Source of the DNA: Amborella trichopoda
Lineage: Eukaryota; Streptophyta; Magnoliopsida; Amborellales; Amborellaceae
Length of the DNA: 64,000 nucleotides
Assembly (NCBI RefSeq): GCF_000471905.2
Contig: NW_006497648.1
Span: 848,596-912,595, forward strand
Direction of reading: 5' to 3'
This document shows positions 48,201-57,711 of the stretch, piece after piece. The number at the start of each line of letters is the position of its first letter. Position 1 is the first letter of the stretch. Under the pieces are notes generated by a model. It was not told the origin of the DNA and did no database searches. It was given only the letters and a program-made list of their open reading frames with translations. The translations under genes and the position numbers were made by a program.

Positions 48201-51200
48201 TCTGATTCTGGGCGTCAGGCTATGTTGACTTTAAGGCATTTTCCAGAGGTACTGCTTTTCTGCGCTGTAATATGTTGGGTACATTGACATCAAACTCTTT
48301 AACAGATCATTCTCTTGCTTTCTTCGTTGACTTCTGTTTGATGATTGTTGTCTTGAAGGCAATATCTGTTTTGATGGATGCATTACGTTCTGTGAAAGAA
48401 CCAGATCCAGTGGGATTGAGTAATGGTATGTTAGTTGGCGATGCTTGCGACTCGGTAACATGAATGATCAGTTGCTTATTTCCATTGTCACTCCATTTTA
48501 TTAATTATTCTTATATATATATGTATTTCAGGAACTTCACCTTTGAGTCTTGCAATTTTCCATTCAGCTGCTGAGCTTTTTGAAGTAATTGTTACTGATA
48601 CTACGGCATCTTCCTTGGCTTCTTGGATTGAGCATGCTGTGGAACTCCACAAGGCCCTACATTTATCTTCCCCAGGATCTAACAGGAAGGATGCACCTAT
48701 ACGCTTATTGGAATGGGTGGATGCTGGTGTAGTATACCATCGAAAAGGGGCTCTTGGACTTCTTAGATATGCAGCTGTTCTAGCTTCTGGGGGAGATGCT
48801 CACCTAACTTCTTCAAGCGTATTGGTATCAGATTCCATGGATGTTGAGAATGTAGTCGGTGACTCAACATCTGATTCAGATGTTCAGGTTGTCGAGAGTC
48901 TGCTTGGGAAGCTTGTATCTGACAATTTTGATGGCGCCCCACTCCGTGATTCTTCCATATCACAACTAACAGCAACATTTAGGATCTTAGCTTTTATTGC
49001 AGGAAATCCGGTACATGAATTTCAAAGAAGTTTGTTATTTGATTTTTGATGATCACTGGACTTACTTTTCCTTTCAGATGGAACAATAATTTCATTGTTG
49101 CCGACTGAATTTTGTTTCTGGATGAAGGCTGTGGCTGCTGCACTATATGAAGAAGGCGCAGTTACGGTTATTTATATTGTTCTCATCAATTGCAGGTTGA
49201 TGCTTGGGCATTCTTCCTCTACATATGGTATGTTTCCAAGTCTAAGAAGACATGACTGACAAGCTTGAAAGATTAGTAACTCTTGGGTGAATTTGTTTCC
49301 TGAGCATGATTTTTTTCATATGCTATTTTGGACATTTGACTGTAATGGCCTTTCATGGTCCAACAAAACCAATTTTGTGTTTCTCAATCCCAAGGAAAAT
49401 TTCTATGATTAGAGCACAAGCTCTCTACTTTTGTATTGCGTGTAGTTGCATTGTGTTTGTATCACTCTCTCACCAAAGTAGGTGAATTGGGTCTCTTGGG
49501 GATAAGTGGAAGAAATTTGCAAATCCAAGTCATATGGAGTTTTAGTATTGCTATATTAAGGAAGGGTGGGATTTCAAGGGATTTGGGTAGGTCTCCTAGG
49601 GTGCTCGAGTAATTAAAGGTCACTACTAATGCAGAAATGGAGTTTAGGAAGGGTATTTCTTATGCTTTAAAGATAAGGATATGATCCTGATTGTCACAGA
49701 TACATGCATCAGAATTGCTATCCTCAAAATTGGCCTTTTAGTCATGACATAGCCCTATATCATTTAGAGAGGGGAGGGATGTGGGATTATAAGTGATGCT
49801 AAGTGATAGCATAGTTGGACACCAAAAAAAAGGGTATGCATTAGTCTTAAGTTTTTGAGGTGTTAGACACGACATTATTGACATGGATGTCCAAGTTATA
49901 TAGATAAAATAGGTGCAAGTATTGTAGTAGAGTTATTGTGGCTTGTCAGGCTGGTGTCTAACTTGGAGGGTTTGTGGGCTATTTTGAGTTAAATAGGGTT
50001 AGAGTCATGAAGTATCCATGCTTTATAAGGCCCTTGAGGCACATGGATGTTCACGAGTTGGTTAGGTTATTGAGGTGGTGCTTATTCCAATGATGGCCTA
50101 TGGATGGATTTGAAAGTAAGATTGGGGTAGGAACATTTCATCCAGTTATTTCTGTTGCTTTCCAGGGTAGACTATGGTGTCTCTTGAGCTTAGTGATCTA
50201 GTATGGGATTTGCGTACAGATCTGTGGCATGTTCGTTGTGAGGAATCATCATAAAATACGTGACTTCTATTTTTATATGTACTCATTTGTAAAGTGGTAT
50301 AGGAGGCTTAGGATCATGTATTATGATGGTCCTTTTATGAGGCCACCATATAGTTTCCCTCTCAAGCTCTTCGGTGCATGTTTACATTGGTCAATGGATT
50401 GTGACCTGTTGGTCAATGGCTCATTCCTTGGAAGGAGGCTTCTATTTTTATATGTACTCATGTGTAAAGTGGTATAGGAGGCTTAGGATCATGTATTATG
50501 ATGGTCCTTTTATGAGGCCACCATATAGTTTCCCTCTCAAGCGCTTCGGTGCATGTTTACATTGGTCAATGGATTGTGACCTGTTGGTCAATGGCTCATT
50601 CCTTGGAAGAGGTCACATCCTTTGGATGTGGCACCCATTATCAACCTTTCGGATGTTTTGGAAACAAAATTCAATCCCCACAGGTTCCAGAGAGCATTTT
50701 TTCTTTTTGATGAAAGGTTCCAGAGAGCATATTAGGTATTCTATTGGTTATTTTATTAATATTTTCATGGAATCAATTTGAATGGCATGTTTGATAAATG
50801 GAGGACAGTTGTGGGTAGATCGAAGCCAATGGCTGGTGGGTCCAGTACTCAAACCTCTGAAGGGAGCATGAGGTATATCTTTAGTGGTAGTCCACTGGTG
50901 AGCCTATCCCATTCTTGTGTGGATGAGGTCTTTAGGAAAGTCGGTTGAAATGTTTTGTTGTTAACCATGGAGCCAGTCGGAGAGTGGGATTCTAATGCTC
51001 TGGAAGCTACCAATCTTTTGGCAGGCCTCAAATTGTGCCTCTAATGATTTTTGGGGCCTCTGATGGTGGAGGATGGAGGGCTACTTGCTGAGCGTAATCA
51101 GAGGGGAAGACATTAGACCACACACCCATGGAGGATTGTAGACATGGAGGAAATGCTGGATGTTAGTGAGTTTGCTGTACCATTATTTTATCGTATTCTT

Positions 51201-52460
51201 AGAGACAGCAACTAATTATTTATTATGTTGATGGAGTGGGTGTGAGTACTGTGATTTTCCTTTGGGACATTCTCCATTGCCATTTTCCCACATGTTGATG
51301 TTTCCTTTATTGGCTGTATTTTTTATACAAATTGAAGCATGCTTGTATCTTCTCGATTTTTATTTGAAGTTACTTAATATGGAAAGAGGAACAAGGACAC
51401 TGCATGATACTTGGACGTGGAGTGTCTAGGAATAACATCTTGAACCCTCAACAGTTTTCTTCAGGTATGCTAGCTGAGCTTGGGAATGGAATTACATCTT
51501 TTCCTAAGTTAACAGTTATTTGTGCTGTTCTTCACTATCACACTTGACTTTGGACTCATTTTAGGATGCATTCCTATTGTGCTTGCTTACTTAAAGCAGG
51601 AGAAACTTATGTTCAGATATTTGGAGGAATGTATAACCCGTGCGAATAACAAGATAGAAACTATAAAAATAAGTATGTATAAGCTCTGCTTAGATCATAG
51701 CAGATCAAGTGCTTCACACGTGAAACCAGAATTGTTTGTACTTTGTATATTCATGGCGTGCAGAAATTAGTCCGAAGAAAATTTGGACTTTACAGAACAA
51801 ACATTTCAGTGGACTAGGTTCTTAATATGAACTAAACCTATTACAAATTGAATATATCCGGACAAGATGACCTTGTTGGACCTATTCCATCTTTTATGTC
51901 AGAAAGTTCTTGAAATCTCTAACTTGTTCCTACTTCATAAATTATAAATAGGGAAACTTACAAGTGGGCATACAGGGCTTATATCTACGATTACTTAGTG
52001 TTGTAACATATTCTCCTTTTGGTTGGGTTTTTAGGTGGCATGGCCTCTGTGGCTATGTTACTCAACTTGTTTGCTTTGTTAATAGGTAGTTGTCCTGGTG
52101 ACCTGCAAACCTGTTGTAACCATTTCAAGCAACAATGTTTACAATCGATTGATCCTTCATGGAATTAAACTTGGTTATAGGATGTTTGTTATAACTGCCC
52201 TTTGACATTAATTTGACAATGATTTGCATCATTTGTTAGATTTAGAAGTAGAATTGCCAAATTTTCTGATGGACATGTATTAAATGTTCTTATAATCGAT
52301 GTTCTGGGTGAGTATTTCTTTTTCAGATTATCTTGTTGATGAAGGAGCAGAATGCAATGCCACATCAGATTTACTCTTGGAAAGAAGCCGTGACCAGCGC
52401 CTTATGGATCTGTTGGTTCCGGCTCTTTTTCTTTTGATTACCCTTCTGCAGAAATTGCAG
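31333..52460 (+). CDS. VIR: Protein VIRILIZER homolog (m6A methyltransferase complex scaffold), 5' part
   Basis: Plant VIRILIZER is a nuclear protein of about 2,100 residues. It holds together the mRNA N6-adenosine methyltransferase complex with MTA, MTB, FIP37 and HAKAI. Fifteen exons on this strand join without a stop into 951 codons: 31333-31407, 39821-39909, 41412-41535, 44407-45075, 45225-45593, 45711-45815, 46987-47169, 47507-47648, 47743-47924, 48021-48106, 48200-48248, 48359-48425, 48532-49010, 49128-49227, 52327-52460. Diagnostic stretches are MGRPEPCVLFAHSFVH (residue 1), VIITACEFLEQ, VVTNHLVVRGSYRSL (about 98), CEGFLGWWPHEDE, ERGFLPLAAALLSS, HQPEASAAM, SNRKDAPIRLLEWVDAGVVY and ALYEEGAVTV. 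The N-terminal part is the VIR_N region; the rest is an alpha-helical armadillo-like scaffold. All introns are GT-AG. The C-terminal 55 percent lies beyond the window, as intron 15 does not close before 64000. Confidence 0.95.
31413..31532. repeat. ~60-bp tandem duplication
   Basis: TCTCTTCTACCTYAATGCAT units at 31413 and 31473, each with an ACACGCACACACATAT stretch, just inside VIR intron 1. Confidence 0.85.
31518..31763. repeat. ~114-bp tandem duplication
   Basis: AATGTGAAATGCTGATATAT begins at 31518 and 31632. The copies stay alike through ACATCTGTTTATTTAGCACT apart from a T-rich insertion in the second. Confidence 0.9.
32807..33897. mobile_element. hAT non-autonomous element (CTAGGC family) in VIR intron 1
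   Basis: Left end CATTGTTCATAAATT and right end GAATTTTTGAACACTG form inverted repeats. Flanks CTCCCAAT (32799-32806) and CTCACAAT (33898-33905) match at seven of eight. The internal landmark order (AGGCCCTCGGCCATGGGCAA, GGGCATTCTCAAGAGAGAA, TTCTAGGCACCTACCTAGGC) is shared with the copies at 41798, 45884 and 59158. No transposase coding seen. Confidence 0.85.
33906..34974. other. Unrecognised intronic sequence
   Basis: A 119-codon plus frame (34068-34427) and others have no family I know. May be old retroelement DNA. Confidence 0.35.
34984..36549. mobile_element. Mutator-like element (Pack-MULE) in VIR intron 1
   Basis: Terminal inverted repeats of about 370 bp: 34984-35345 is matched in reverse complement by about 36190-36549 (GGGAAAATATC... 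against GGAAAAATATC...; ACCCTATTTTTA, CAAAACCTATCTT and long CT-rich tracts in both). It is flanked by a perfect 9-bp duplication TTTATTCAA (34975-34983 and 36550-36558), the diagnostic MULE length. No transposase is present. Instead the interior carries part of a host gene, which defines a Pack-MULE. Confidence 0.9.
35437..36171 (+). pseudogene. Captured DUF1995-like gene fragment within the Pack-MULE
   Basis: It reads KDVNCPPATKDEAINQARTC, LKALEKPL, a TAG at 35557, then QPRFRLEIPVIGETPQSL. After a frameshift (by 35682) comes VLFWSDSNFVDEADRALEPF, then VGNQGGFSRLGDVVVFIAPD, a TAG at 35844, FNPKWGFDEESDFG, SSFEVIYSFMGLEVRGALSK and VENVLYNLMAMNSP. This agrees in order with plastid proteins of the DUF1995 family as I remember them; the family name is less certain than the fact that it is host coding sequence. 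It is intron-less here. Two stops and a frameshift make it non-functional. It lies in sense orientation relative to VIR. Confidence 0.7.
36550..36968. other. Unrecognised intronic sequence
   Basis: Begins with the right 9-bp duplication of the MULE. Nothing else identified. Confidence 0.4.
36969..37159 (-). mobile_element. SINE-like element sharing the LINE tail
   Basis: On the minus strand it starts GTCTAAGAAGGGGGAGGAG, contains TTAACCCGTCCCATTCCTGG, GGGTTGTGTTAAGTAGGCAG and GATTCGTGTAGCCAACCCC, and ends in AAAAGGCTTTGATGATGATG. The same ~200-240-bp unit is at 42359-42605. A likely target duplication is ACATTAAAAACCA upstream and ACATTAAGAAACAACA downstream. Confidence 0.7.
37160..39003. 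other. Unrecognised intronic sequence
   Basis: Pyrimidine-rich 37600-38200, then GA-rich; no gene or element identified. Confidence 0.35.
39004..39366. repeat. 184-bp tandem duplication
   Basis: GGGGTCCTTTGYCTC begins at 39004 and 39188. The copies share TTAGGGTTTGGAAAATGCTC and GAACAAAGGTTTA and end in A-rich tracts. Confidence 0.9.
39821..39909 (+). CDS. VIR: VIR exon 2 (residues 26-55)
   Basis: After TTTGCAG; encodes QFTEPVIITACEFLEQSASS. Donor GTATGT at 39910, phase 2. Confidence 0.95.
39910..41411 (+). other. VIR intron 2 (1.5 kb)
   Basis: No element with clear ends. A tRNA-like stretch near 40677-40735 (ATTGAACCCTTGACC) may be an old SINE but is too diverged to call. Confidence 0.6.
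41412..41535 (+). CDS. VIR: VIR exon 3 (residues 55-96)
   Basis: Encodes SPPSFALEAFVQCEGEPRFR up to LEVE. Two in-phase acceptors six bases apart (TCCAG ending 41411, ATCCAG ending 41417) could add or drop two residues. Donor GTATCA, phase 0. Confidence 0.9.
41798..43035. mobile_element. hAT non-autonomous element (CTAGGC family) in VIR intron 3
   Basis: Ends TAATGTTCAAAAATTC and TTTATTTGAACATTG are inverted repeats, flanked by a perfect 8-bp duplication ACTGGTTC (41790-41797 and 43036-43043). Internal landmarks AATGCCCTCGGCTAGGG, AGAGAGAGAAAAACTCCC and GCCTAGG motifs match the other family members. A SINE-like copy sits inside (42359-42605). Confidence 0.9.
42359..42605 (+). mobile_element. 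SINE-like element nested in the hAT
   Basis: Begins GTCTAAGAAGGGTGAGGAC, contains GGGTTGTGTTAGATAGGCAG and GTAGCCGACTCCAATTAG, and ends GGCTTTGATTATGGTGATGA. Same unit as 36969-37159. The flanking match GTTTGG is too short to prove a duplication. Confidence 0.65.
44407..45075 (+). CDS. VIR: VIR exon 4 (residues 97-319)
   Basis: Largest exon here, 223 codons. Starts with AVVTNHLVVRGSYRSLTLVI after GTGTAG. Ends at AGG/GTAATT, phase 0. Confidence 0.95.
45225..45593 (+). CDS. VIR: VIR exon 5 (residues 320-442)
   Basis: After TTTGCAG. Carries FVNGGGVDHLVGIL and YAIGCEGFLGWWPHEDE; donor GTATGT, phase 0. Confidence 0.95.
45711..45815 (+). CDS. VIR: VIR exon 6 (residues 443-477)
   Basis: After CTTTTCAG; SAVLSLLGSITAAGRL to NNELKKLL; donor GTCAGT, phase 0. 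Confidence 0.9.
45884..46914. mobile_element. hAT element (CTAGGC family) in VIR intron 6
   Basis: The left part has CTCCTAGGTGGCCTGCCCCTA and ATTGTCCTCAGGCCATGGGA followed by poly-T, as in the other copies. The right part has CCTGGGCGGCATGTTGCTTT before TTGGCACTG. Ends are approximate and no duplication was found. Contains long C, T and A runs (46090-46205). Confidence 0.6.
46987..47169 (+). CDS. VIR: VIR exon 7 (residues 478-538)
   Basis: Encodes NWPIDDPSPVASVRGSSIL to HLLSLLK. The acceptor is TTGCAGAAG, a NAGNAG site, so a one-Lys alternative is possible. Donor GTACTG, phase 0. Confidence 0.92.
47507..47648 (+). CDS. VIR: VIR exon 8 (residues 539-586)
   Basis: ERGFLPLAAALLSSPILRSA, then VDITTSFGTIVLSLLFCRS. 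Acceptor AAACAG, donor GTTTGT, phase 1. Intron 7 (47170-47506) is only A-rich. Confidence 0.95.
47743..47924 (+). CDS. VIR: VIR exon 9 (residues 586-646)
   Basis: LIFLLHQPEASAAMMLSMQG to VGVIVETHLRL. Acceptor TTTCTCAG, donor GTCAGT. Confidence 0.95.
48021..48106 (+). CDS. VIR: VIR exon 10 (residues 647-675)
   Basis: ASAIDRLVGAAHHSEELLWT; acceptor TCCTTTAG, donor GTAGAT, phase 2. Confidence 0.92.
48200..48248 (+). CDS. VIR: VIR exon 11 (residues 675-691)
   Basis: A 49-base microexon-like piece, SDSGRQAMLTLRHFPE; acceptor GGTGCAG, donor GTACTG. Confidence 0.9.
48359..48425 (+). CDS. VIR: VIR exon 12 (residues 692-714)
   Basis: AISVLMDALRSVKEPDPVGL; acceptor CTTGAAG, donor GTATGT, phase 1. 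Confidence 0.9.
48532..49010 (+). CDS. VIR: VIR exon 13 (residues 714-873)
   Basis: SPLSLAIFHSAAELFEVIV, SNRKDAPIRLLEWVDAGVVY, RYAAVLASGGDAHLTSSS and SSISQLTATFRILAFIA. Donor CCG/GTACAT, phase 0. Confidence 0.95.
49128..49227 (+). CDS. VIR: VIR exon 14 (residues 874-907)
   Basis: AVAAALYEEGAVTVIYIVLI; acceptor GATGAAG, donor GTATGT, phase 1. Confidence 0.92.
49228..52326 (+). other. VIR intron 14 (3.1 kb)
   Basis: Contains a 175-bp tandem duplication (50264-50612). The region 49600-51200 is G-rich, reads like old retroelement or exapted sequence, but no domain is recognised. No alternative exon seen. Confidence 0.6.
50264..50612. repeat. 175-bp tandem duplication
   Basis: CTTCTATTTTTATATGTACT begins at 50264 and 50439. 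The two copies differ at only a handful of bases, so the duplication is young. Confidence 0.95.
52327..52460 (+). CDS. VIR: VIR exon 15 (residues 907-951)
   Basis: DYLVDEGAECNATSDLLLER, SRDQRLMDLLVPALFLLITL and LQKLQ. Acceptor TTTTTCAG, donor GTATTT, phase 0. The next exon would open with the LHREVSPKLAACA region, which is not found before 64000. Confidence 0.92.
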
Positions 52461-54507
52461 GTATTTTGAGCTGATGTTTGGTTTCATAAGTTTGTCTCTT
52501 CTATCAGCTGCACAGGATATTAGAAATTCATATGGGTGTTTGACTATTGCTATCCACATGTGTCTAGTGCAGTTTCCAGTTCCACCTATCAATTGATAAT
52601 CAAAATCTTATCATGTTTTATTGGACTTGACGTAGTTTTCCCTCTGCAATTAAAGTCAAATTCATAAGATTTTTAGTTTCAGGCTGTCATGAAATTTAAG
52701 GAATGACTTAAATTTGTAAGTAGTAACTGTCAAATGCACTTGTCTGGCTTTGAACTACTATGCGGGCTACATATGGTACTATTATTGAATTGGATGCTTT
52801 ATTTCGCGTGAGATTCTCCCTATTGCAATTGATTTTCAGTTAATTCATTTTAGCAGATACTGATGTGGCTGGGGTTGTCACATAAGGTTGAGTTTGGAAG
52901 AATGAGTAAGTATACTAGTCTCTACCACAAATCGCTAACCAAAGCAAACCCAATTTTTTCCTTCGCTTCTTTTGTCGTGAAGCTGATATGTGTGAGGTTA
53001 AAAAATGGAAGTAACAAACGTGAAAAGAGATCTGGCACTGGTATGTTAAAAAACGTAGAATCATGTTTGTCCGAAGTAGGCTTAAAATCGTGTTGCTTAT
53101 AATGATAGAAGGTGTGGGTTAGAATTCGTCCCTTGTTTATCATAGTCATGATCAGAGTTGTATGCCCTATGAAATGTATTCGTCAACGTTATCAGGCACA
53201 GATTGCTTGTCGAATCGGTGGGCACCCTTGTCTGATCAAACCGGTTGGATTTCTCTTTTGAAAAAATAAAATGGAAAGTGAAAAAAATAATTTGAAATGT
53301 AACGAATCCAAAAAAAATAGGAAATTTCTATAGAAAAGAAAATTTCACAAGAAAAAGCGCAACAAGCTGATGAAACAAAAAATGACGTAGGATTAGAAAT
53401 GGGTTGATTTGAGTAAAGGTTTTGGGCACTCAAGGGGTGGAAAATGGCTGAAAAAAAGGGGCGCGTTTTCAGCTAGATCTTTTGGAAGAGAAAAGTCTTG
53501 GCAGATCTACTGATTTCGAGAACTGGACATCATGTAGAGTAACATTTTCTTTTGATGATCTTTACTTCTCTTATTTCCATAAAATATTTAACAAAGGGCA
53601 GCAAGAGAAGATTTGTAAGATATTGTGCTTGATGTCAAAAAACCCAAACTTTAGCTTAGCAAGATGCTAAATGTAGTGGAGAAACCATAGTTGTTGGAAG
53701 CGCCTAAGATTTCGAATCATTTTAGGAAACGGAATTATGGAATCATGGCTGTTTTGAAGATCGCTGTTTTTGAAATCGATATCCGTGCAAGGGAATTTCG
53801 GGAAACGAGATCTCTACTTTATTGGAGTAGAGATTTGACCCAAATAGAATTACGATCCCTACATATATGGGATTGAGATTCCATCATCTTTGTAATTGAG
53901 TTTTTGACCTATTTGGAATCGAGATTCCTTCCTATATGGAATCGAGTTTTCGATATCTTTGCAATCAAGTTTTTGACTCGATGCTTCTCATAGGTTCTGA
54001 ATTATTTATTTTGTAATTCATGGCCTTATGTTTGTGTTTCTAATTTGATGGAGAGAGTATCATTATATGTGGAATCAAGATTCAAACAATGTAGAATCGA
54101 GACTTAACAATTTGAATCGAGAATCAATAAATATTGGAAATGATATTCTAATACGTGTTGGATTCAAGAGTCCTAAAATAAGGAATCGAGATTTCTAACT
54201 TCACGGAAATGAATTGCATGAAGATTCTTTGTGGGAATCGCAGAATTGGGATTCCGATTCGGAATCACGACCTTGAGTGAGAGATTCTGATAACTATAGG
54301 AGAAACAACATTTAGATATGGGGTTTGATTACCACCATGAGTTTCTTTAGAACTAGACATGTATCTATCTTCCTCCAAAGCATGAAGACAAGTGTACGGG
54401 TGTGGTGATCTCCAACCCAAAGGTATTCTGGTTTGGTATTGCTAAATCAACTTCAGGTCTTATAAGAGAGCACACTAGCTCTCCTACAAGGCCTGAGCCC
54501 TTATATT
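52461..54507 (+). other. Start of VIR intron 15, with a GGAATCGAGATT-rich repeat
   Basis: No exon found. From about 53160 to 54300 the sequence contains many diverged GGAATCGAGATTCC-type units, often alternating with TTTTGACTCG, and looks like a dispersed non-autonomous element. Ends not resolved. Confidence 0.5.
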
Positions 54508-54744
54508 TGATAGAAAAGCTTGGTGTGGAGAGAAAGAGAGAAAAAGAGAACGAGAGAGAAGAGAGGGCGTGAAATCCCCCTTGAGATCTTATTTGGGGAT
54601 GCCAGCCTCTTTTATTAAGTATATGTTTTTGCATTTTAGAACAATGACATTGACTATGGTAATTACGACATCATGGTACAAAACAAAATATAAAATGACT
54701 ACAATGTACATTATATTTTAAGTACATATTCTTAGGTCTTAACA
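54508..54744 (-). repeat. Copia 3' LTR (left)
   Basis: Starts TGATAGAAAAGCTTGGTG and ends TCTTAACA. Clearly related to 61602-61815 but diverged, with a GGTCTTA insertion near its end, so the insertion is not recent. Adjacent TGCCCCTCAAA is, in reverse, the purine tract TTTGAGGGGCA. Confidence 0.85.
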
Positions 54745-54759
54745 TGCCCCTCAAATTGT

Positions 54760-55135
54760 ACATTGGGTTTGAACATGTGCAATTGTCCTTTGGAAAATGA
54801 TGCCTTTCACTTGTGAGTCCTTTGGTGGAAGATAGAAGAAGGGGTGATTCAAATAGGACATATTGGAACTGAGAATCAAATATCTTCTTGTGTGCAAAAT
54901 GATAATTGACGTCGATTTGATTAGTGCAATCATGGCAAATGGGAAGAGTTGTGATAGCTAGTGAACTTTGTTTATAGCGATAAATTGTTGAGCGTAGCAT
55001 TTTATGTCCAAGCGATTTAATCAGGTTCCGAATCCAATAAATCTTTGCTACAACACTAGCTAATGCTCTGTACTCAGCTTTTTTGCTTGATCTGGCTATA
55101 GATTTTTGCTTCTTGCTGCTCCAATATACCAAATT
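54760..55135 (-). pseudogene. Copia RNase H
   Basis: MVYWSSKKQKSIARSSKKAE then YRALASVVAKIYWIRNL is the conserved copia RNase H block (normally SSTEAEYRAL). The frame remains open through much of this part, then decays. Confidence 0.85.
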
Positions 55136-55416
55136 TCCTAAATAAAGAAATTATCCTGAAATCGACCCGCATGAGTCAGGAATTTCTGCCGAATCGGCAT
55201 CTGAGTATCCAATAATGGAAGCAACACACACATCTTCTATATGATTTCTATGACTTGCGATGCCGTTACTTATAATACCTTTGATGTATCAGACTATATG
55301 TTTTAAGGCTTCCAAGCGAGTATTGGTAGGAACATGCATAAATTGGCATACTTGATTTACTGCAAGTAATGTCAGGGCGAGTAGATCATATATTGAAGTG
55401 CACCTGGCATGATTTG

Positions 55417-56470
55417 TTATTTTTCGGAATCATCAATTAATTTTCCTTCACTAGCTCTCAATCCTTTGTCAAGGGCTGCAGGTGTTGCTGATGGTTTGCA
55501 ATTCAACATACTGGATTGCTCTAGTAAATCTAGTGCATAATTATGTTGAGATAATTGAAATTTGTCCTGGGTCCGGTCCACTTCTATCCCCAGAAAACAT
55601 CTCAGTTCTTCAAAATCTTTCATTTTGAAATTGTTGTGGATATAAGTTTTGATATTTGCAATAATGTCACAAAAATATCTTGTGATTATAGTATCATTCG
55701 CATATAAGAGAATGGTCATAATACTTTGTGTTCTTGTGAATGAATAGGGAGTGATCCACTATTATCCTCATAAAATCATATGCCTTTTTTGCGAAAAACT
55801 CTGAAATCAGGTACAAGAGGCTTGCTTTATACCATAGATAGATATCTCCAGTTTGTATACATATTTTTTATGAGGGGTTGCATTTATGAGGGATTGCATA
55901 CATATTTTGTGGGATCCTTTTCACAGAAACCATGTGGCTTCTCTATATGTACTCTTTCCTATAATTCTCTATGGAGAAATGTGGTCTCTTTACATCAAGC
56001 TGGAAGAGAGGCCAATCATGTGCCAAGACTAAGGACAAGACTAGTCGAACCATGGTAGTCTTAACAACTGGGCTAAAAGTTTGATATAGTCAATTCATGC
56101 CATTGATTGAATCCTTTTGCCACTTATCGAGTTTTAAATCAGTTGATACTTCCATATGGCTTGTATTTTATGTTGTACATCCATTTACTGAACAATATTC
56201 CTCTTAACTGGCCTCTTCACAGTTTCTGTGTTATTCAAAAAGGATGGCCTTCATTCACCTGCCATTACTTAGCCTATTTTGGATCCCTTTTTGCGTCAGG
56301 TTCCTTTTGTTTAAGAGTTTCATAGATAAACACCTGATAGTCATTGGTAAAGCCTCCATAGCTTATCAATTGGTCTATAGAGTGGCGTACAGTGCTAGAT
56401 CTTCGGACTTGTTTACGTGCTGCAATAGCTCTGATATTATCTTCTTGTCTCTCCATTTTGTCACCCACAT
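55417..56470 (-). pseudogene. Copia reverse transcriptase
   Basis: It begins near 56400 (QLISYGGFTNDYQVFIYETL) and includes KWMYNIKYKPYGSIN, then LLYANDTIITR, the palm motif, where the usual YVDD is YAND. The first catalytic Asp is lost. It ends with CFLGIEVDRTQDKFQLSQHN and the LNCKPSATPA region. Several stops in the middle. Confidence 0.8.
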
Positions 56471-56893
56471 TACAAGAATGTTACCCTTATGGTATATATG
56501 TGGAACCAGCATGCTCTCCTTTCTTTTGTCTACTATAAACATTCAGCTCCTTGGGGACCATCACGGTGTTGCTTAGATGGAGGTTCCTCATCATAAATAT
56601 ATTCAAAATCTTTGTGAGGGTGATGGCCAACATCCTCATCAATAATACTAGAGAGATGGGTGTCATTGGTGGGACATCCAGTGAGCACAACAATTTCTTT
56701 TTGCATCATGGGTCATGCTGGTTATCTTGAACTATACCGTCATTGGCCTTGTTTTCATCTTACTATGAAATAGTTTTAGGTGGATTGCGCATTCACATTC
56801 CACCGAAGTTAGCATTTCTTGTGATAAAAACATGTTTCGTTTATATGTTGTAGAGTTGTGGACAAGAAACTTGTTGCTCTATCCTGTTATTCT

Positions 56894-57403
56894 TTAAGTA
56901 GTTCTTAAATACATGAGATGAGAGCTCACCTCCATCACTAGAAAAGAACAAGATTGATCTACAAAAATGGTTCTAAGCAAAATTTTGAAACTGTACCAAT
57001 GTTTCAAGTACTTGAGATCATTCCTTGAAGAAATAAATCCTAGTATACTGTGAAAATCATCCACAAAGATCACATAATATCTGGTATGAGAAGAAGCAAC
57101 TGGTGCAGGTCCCAACACATCAAAATAAATTAATTCAAAAGGTGAGGAAGCTATTTTATCAGAATTGGAAGGGGGGATTTTGGAATGTTCACCAAATTGA
57201 CAAGCATGAATGAAAATTTGACTCTTAGACGATGATGGGATTAGACCCTCTTTACATAACTTACTGACTGACTCATGACTACAATGCCCAAGATGGTGGA
57301 GCCAAACATTGATATCCTCACTTATTTGAAATAAAGAATGTAGCAATGGGGGCTTCCTTGATTCATCATTCGAGACATAGATATCCTTGTCGGATATGCT
57401 CAA
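56894..57403 (-). pseudogene. Copia gag-pre-integrase and integrase start
   Basis: WLHHLGHCSHESVSKLCKEG, then CQFGEHSKIP and SPFELIYFDVLGPAPVASSH with YYVIFVDDFHSILGF. The zinc-binding HHCC region and the first catalytic Asp of the integrase core (FDVLGPAP in place of SDVWGP) can be seen. It is cut by stops downstream. Confidence 0.8.
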
Positions 57404-57711
57404 CGAACATTGTGCTGGACAACAGATCCTTAAAAAAAATTAAAAAGAAAAAGAAGAAAAAGAAGAAAAAGAACTGTAAAAACAAAATTTGACTTATTTT
57501 TGTGAGTTAATTGAGAAACATAAATGAGGTTACACTTGATTTTAGGGACTTAAAGCACAATATTAAAAAGAATGGGACATTTGGAACAATTCAGAAGATC
57601 ATTTCCTACGTATTTGATAGGGAGTGAGGATCCATCTCTAGTTATTACAGAACCAATACCAAAATAAGGGATACGAATAAAAAATTTACCAGGATCACCT
57701 ATAACATGGTT

